Source: Verrucomicrobiia bacterium (GTDB taxonomy: Bacteria; Verrucomicrobiota; Verrucomicrobiia; Opitutales; Cerasicoccaceae). Taken from it: DNA of 37,648 bases. Positions 35,172 through 37,648 of the stretch are shown piece after piece (within the stretch, counting starts at the first letter, position 1; every line of letters starts with the position of its first letter). The stretch spans positions 1 through 37,648 of the forward strand of contig JAUIAM010000030.1 in assembly GCA_030425485.1 (NCBI GenBank), given 5' to 3'. Below the pieces are notes generated by a model. It was not told the origin of the DNA, made no database searches, and worked only from the letters and a program-made list of their open reading frames with translations. Position numbers and translations under genes: made by a program.

Positions 35172-35185
35172 CAAAAACGTTCTTG
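35172..35185. promoter_or_regulatory. candidate autoregulatory operator of lacI-type gene
   Basis: CAAAAACGTTCTTG is a palindrome around CG with one mismatched pair. With the preceding G it agrees at 12 of 16 positions with the GAAAAAANNTTTTAGC sites. It lies 24 bases upstream of the regulator start codon. Confidence 0.4.
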
Positions 35186-35247
35186 TTTGCAATCACCTAA
35201 CTTGGACTTGTTGGGATAACGCTGCCGGGCCAGGTCTGCCTGCCCCA

Positions 35248-35313
35248 TACAGCCGCGGACGGCTGAAGTCAGCCGTCCCTACCAACATTTTATCCATCAT
35301 ATAGGGAAACAGT
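35248..35313 (+). repeat. hairpin-plus-tail repeat, copy 2
   Basis: Second copy of the repeat at 4211-4276. The stem is GGACGGCTG at 35257-35265 with CAGCCGTCC at 35270-35278, loop AAGT, then the conserved tail ending ATATAGGGAAAC. It lies between the regulator gene and the PEP-CTERM gene. Confidence 0.7.
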
Positions 35314-35339
35314 ATAAGAAGGCTCGGCCTAAAATAAAA

Positions 35340-35396
35340 GGAGCAGTATGCACCTGAGTCTGGTTGTGCCGCCCAGCTCATGAGGCATACTGCTCC
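35340..35396 (-). terminator. terminator-like long stem-loop after the PEP-CTERM gene
   Basis: GGAGCAGTATGC at 35340-35351 and GCATACTGCTCC at 35385-35396 are perfectly complementary over 12 bp. On the minus strand the stem is followed by TTTTATTTT, as in an intrinsic terminator, about 100 bases after the PEP-CTERM stop. The loop is long (33 bases), and part of it pairs with upstream sequence at 35413-35422. Confidence 0.6.
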
Positions 35397-35499
35397 ACCC
35401 TGTAAAGCATACGACTCAGGTGAGGAGGGGAGATGCTATCTCCCTGTGCCCTCGGGTTGTCGCATGCGTGTACTTGCTGCAATAAAAGTGTGCCTTGCT

Positions 35500-36309
35500 C
35501 TATGCCTGATGGCGTGTCTTGCGCAGGCCGCGCAGGACGAAGAGGACGGCGATGGCACCAAGGGCGTACGTGTTGGAAGGCTCGGGAATCGTCGAGGTGC
35601 CCGTGGTGACGATATTATCAATGTTCATGAAGCGTGCGCTGACGTTGGGCAGGTTGCCCGATCCTGAGAATTCACGGAAAACGTACAGGCGCAGCTCAAG
35701 GGGGACATCGGTACCGATGGCGCCGAGGCTGGCCAGGGAGATGCTCAAGTTGGAGAATCCGCTAGAGGTGCCACCGACGTCATTAAAGGTGAATGTCTGG
35801 GTGGTGCCGATCTGATCGGCGCTGCTGGCAAAGCCATCCACGCTGCTCAAGAGGGAGAAGGACAGGGTGGTGCTGACGGGGTCTTCCGGAGCGCCACCGT
35901 AGAAAATCTGTGTGTCGAAGCTGACGCTGTCACTGCCACCAAAGATCAGGGTGTTGCCATTGGTAGGGGTCAGCGTGAAGCTGAAGTAATCGTCGTTACT
36001 GATGGCGTTGTCCAAGGTGGTTGAACTGAAGCCATTGTTGGCGAAGTTTTCCTTGATCGAAGGGAGGGGGTTGCCTCGATCGACATCCCCCTGGGGCGTG
36101 ATGCCCGGAGCGGTGCCAGTGGAGGTGATGTAGGTGAGGTCACCTGCGCTCTGGAGGGCGGTATTGTCGTAAGAGCTGACGGCGTAGGGGCCTGCTGCGT
36201 TGAAACCCACACCGGTAAAGTCATAGGTGGCCAGGGTTACGGCGTTCAAGGCAGGGGCGACCAAGCTGGCCAGGAGCACAGCTAAAGTGGAGGAGGGTAT
36301 GATTTTCAT
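35500..36309 (-). CDS. PEP-CTERM sorting-domain protein
   Basis: A 269-residue exported protein. A signal peptide covers residues 1-23 (LAVLLASLVAPALNA). The mature domain is Ser/Thr/Gly-rich and beta-strand-like, with no Cys. The C-terminus is a PEP-CTERM sorting signal: IPEPSNTYALGAIAVLFVLR then basic GLRKTRHQA. Such proteins are cut by exosortase and linked to the surface or exopolysaccharide. No exosortase gene is in the window. The domain may bind a carbohydrate, but I see no named family. Confidence 0.88.
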   Translation of the reverse strand: MKIIPSSTLAVLLASLVAPALNAVTLATYDFTGVGFNAAGPYAVSSYDNTALQSAGDLTYITSTGTAPGITPQGDVDRGNPLPSIKENFANNGFSSTTLDNAISNDDYFSFTLTPTNGNTLIFGGSDSVSFDTQIFYGGAPEDPVSTTLSFSLLSSVDGFASSADQIGTTQTFTFNDVGGTSSGFSNLSISLASLGAIGTDVPLELRLYVFREFSGSGNLPNVSARFMNIDNIVTTGTSTIPEPSNTYALGAIAVLFVLRGLRKTRHQA

Positions 36310-36367
36310 TAGTGGGTATCTTTGAGGTTGGGGATTTTACAAGGATGATTGAATAAAAGACTACGGA

Positions 36368-36383
36368 GAAAAAAGCTTTTAGC
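36368..36383. promoter_or_regulatory. candidate LacI-family operator 3
   Basis: GAAAAAAGCTTTTAGC lies 58 bases upstream of the PEP-CTERM gene and 397 bases upstream of the sulfatase. It differs from the 21884 site only in the two central bases. Confidence 0.55.
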
Positions 36384-36664
36384 AAGGCTTAATCTGCAAA
36401 ATTTCCGATGGCTTGTGCGAGGGGGATTTATGGAGGCTTATTGCAAATGACTCGGGTTATGGTTATATTATATTACAATGCGCGGGAGAGTCAAATGTGA
36501 GCGGCAAAAAAAGCTATGGCCCTGTCTATCAGGCTTCAGGGGCGATCTACGCAGTGTCTTGGTGGTACATGGCATCCCGACAGGGCTTCGCTTATCGGAC
36601 TTGTGGTGGAAGCGGAGTTATCGGTGACCGTATGCCTGGAACGGTGCTAAAGGTGTTGACACCC

Positions 36665-36680
36665 GAAAAAACGTTTTAGT
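36665..36680. promoter_or_regulatory. candidate LacI-family operator 4
   Basis: GAAAAAACGTTTTAGT has the perfect core AAAACGTTTT, the classic centre of LacI/GalR-family operators. It directly follows a TTGACA box and is 100 bases upstream of the sulfatase start. Confidence 0.55.
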
Positions 36681-36780
36681 CAATGGTGGGGTAGCCATCT
36701 GCGCCAGCCTGTCTTATTTGCACTTTTACCGCTTAGCTGCGAAGTTGTGGACAGGATTACGACCTAGCGATTTTTCACCC

Positions 36781-37648
36781 ATGAGTCAGACCAAGAAGCC
36801 AAATGTATTGCTGATTATGACGGATCAGCAGCGATGGGATTGCCTCTCTGCCGCCTCGGGTGGATGGGGCAGTACGCCTGTGCTTGACCGTTTGGCCAGC
36901 GAGGGGGTCTATTTCGAGCAGTGCTACTGTGCGGCACCTTCCTGTGTGCCTTCGCGGGCAAGCTTTTTCAACTTGCTCTCCCCAGGCCGGGTGGGCGCGA
37001 TGAAAAATGGTGATACCTGGCAGCCGCATTGGGTGGAGCAGTTTCAGCGCGCGGGCTACCGCACGCTCAACGTGGGCAAAATGCACACCCAGCCCTATGA
37101 TGTGGCGGGTGGGTTCGAGCAGCGGTTTGTGGTGGAAAATAAAGACCGCTCTTTTCTGCCCCGCTTTTATGATGACTGGGACCGCCACCTGAAGCAGCGC
37201 GGGGTCAAGGCCCCCAACCGCCACAGCTACAAGCATCACCCGGATTACGATACGGCTCTGGGGGCCTACCTCTGGGAGTTGCCGCCGGAGTTGCACTGGG
37301 ACTATTTCGTGGCGCAGACGGCTGAGTGGCTGATTAACGAGCACGACGAGCGTCCGCTGTTCATGCAGCTCGGTTTTCCGGGGCCCCACACGCCTTATGA
37401 TCCCCCGGCCGCCTACCTTGACCGGATCGACCCAGAGGGGATTCCGCTTCCGTCAGCCTTCTCCATGGATGAGGACATACCGCCTCATCGTGACTACCGA
37501 GACATCATGATACATGGTAATCACGGCGGGGTGAAGTGGTCGGACCAACCGACCGAGGCGCAACTGCGTAAATTGCGACACTACTATGCGGCCAACATGG
37601 CCATGATTGATGAACGTATCGGTGCAGTGCTCGCATCGCTACGATACG
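36781..37648 (+). CDS. sulfatase, cut by the window end
   Basis: At least 289 residues of an S1-family sulfatase, open to the last base. It starts MSQTKKPNVLLIMTDQQRWD, very like the sulfatase at 23161 and also without a signal peptide. The signature CAAPSCVPSRASF has Cys55 for formylglycine. Further blocks are TLNVGKMHTQPYD, MQLGFPGPHTPYDPP and the MIDERIGAVL helix. The C-terminal third, including the second metal-binding motif, is beyond the window. It is divergent from the PEP-CTERM gene. Confidence 0.93.
   Translation, partial: MSQTKKPNVLLIMTDQQRWDCLSAASGGWGSTPVLDRLASEGVYFEQCYCAAPSCVPSRASFFNLLSPGRVGAMKNGDTWQPHWVEQFQRAGYRTLNVGKMHTQPYDVAGGFEQRFVVENKDRSFLPRFYDDWDRHLKQRGVKAPNRHSYKHHPDYDTALGAYLWELPPELHWDYFVAQTAEWLINEHDERPLFMQLGFPGPHTPYDPPAAYLDRIDPEGIPLPSAFSMDEDIPPHRDYRDIMIHGNHGGVKWSDQPTEAQLRKLRHYYAANMAMIDERIGAVLASLRY

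Larger units (their letters stand above)
36310..36780. other. regulatory region between PEP-CTERM gene and third sulfatase
   Basis: About 470 bases between divergent genes, with no convincing gene; a frame at 36413-36679 starts at TTG and lacks coding character. Two copies of the candidate operator, at 36368 and 36665, lie 297 bases apart. TTGACA at 36656-36661 overlaps the second and could be a -35 box. Confidence 0.5.

Noticed and set aside
36413-36679. 88-residue frame between the PEP-CTERM gene and the third sulfatase
   Set aside because: TTG start, no ribosome site, no protein-like pattern; its end overlaps the candidate operator and -35 box.
36775-37389. 204-residue minus-strand frame at the window end
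   Set aside because: It is the shadow of the third sulfatase, which runs off the window on the plus strand.

Overview
The window looks like the chromosome of a Gram-negative member of the Verrucomicrobiota, most likely an Opitutae/Puniceicoccales-type marine or polysaccharide-degrading bacterium. The clues are a PEP-CTERM protein, a large protein resembling Verru_Chthon cassette protein A, an autotransporter, a Pal lipoprotein, several formylglycine sulfatases and the scarcity of Shine-Dalgarno sequences. The taxonomic call is inference from gene content only.

Positions 1-13.7 kb are mostly housekeeping genes: malate dehydrogenase, DAHP synthase, a YgfZ-like protein with a small coupled gene, HU, purH, an M20 peptidase, a 1042-residue autotransporter with about 21 repeats of 26 residues, a Pal-like lipoprotein, a two-domain CbiX-like protein whose first half has lost its histidines, and an orphan NarL-type response regulator. 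Good intrinsic terminators follow HU, purH, the autotransporter and pal.

Positions 13.70-18.26 kb are a 4.5-kb integrative element in a tRNA-Lys(UUU) gene. A perfect 42-bp direct repeat, the 5' half of the tRNA, bounds it. It carries a tyrosine integrase broken by a frameshift in a G run, a tandem pair of small ribbon-helix-helix-like genes (one frameshifted), unknown AT-richer genes (one probably frameshifted), a Cys-rich small protein and a Fic AMPylase-type protein. Short direct repeats near both ends resemble integrase arm sites. The large genes outside the element are all intact, so the element appears to be decaying.

Positions 18.4-37.6 kb are a carbohydrate and sulfated-glycan region: beta-phosphoglucomutase plus a GH65 phosphorylase; then, divergently, a sialidase-fold protein and a sulfatase, an AraC regulator, a secreted beta-helix protein, the Verru_Chthon A-like protein with a small secreted partner, a secreted sulfatase, a LacI regulator, a PEP-CTERM protein and a third sulfatase cut by the window end. 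A 16-bp near-palindrome, GAAAAAANNTTTTAGC, occurs four times, always upstream of these genes, with a related site before lacI itself. This suggests a local LacI-type regulon. Direct repeats next to the promoter of the beta-helix gene are candidate AraC sites.

Three families of dispersed non-coding repeats are visible, each with two copies: a hairpin repeat with a compensatory base-pair change (4.2 and 35.3 kb), a repeat of about 130 bp (2.4 and 18.5 kb), and a CCACGGAT-type repeat (0.05 and 6.1 kb).
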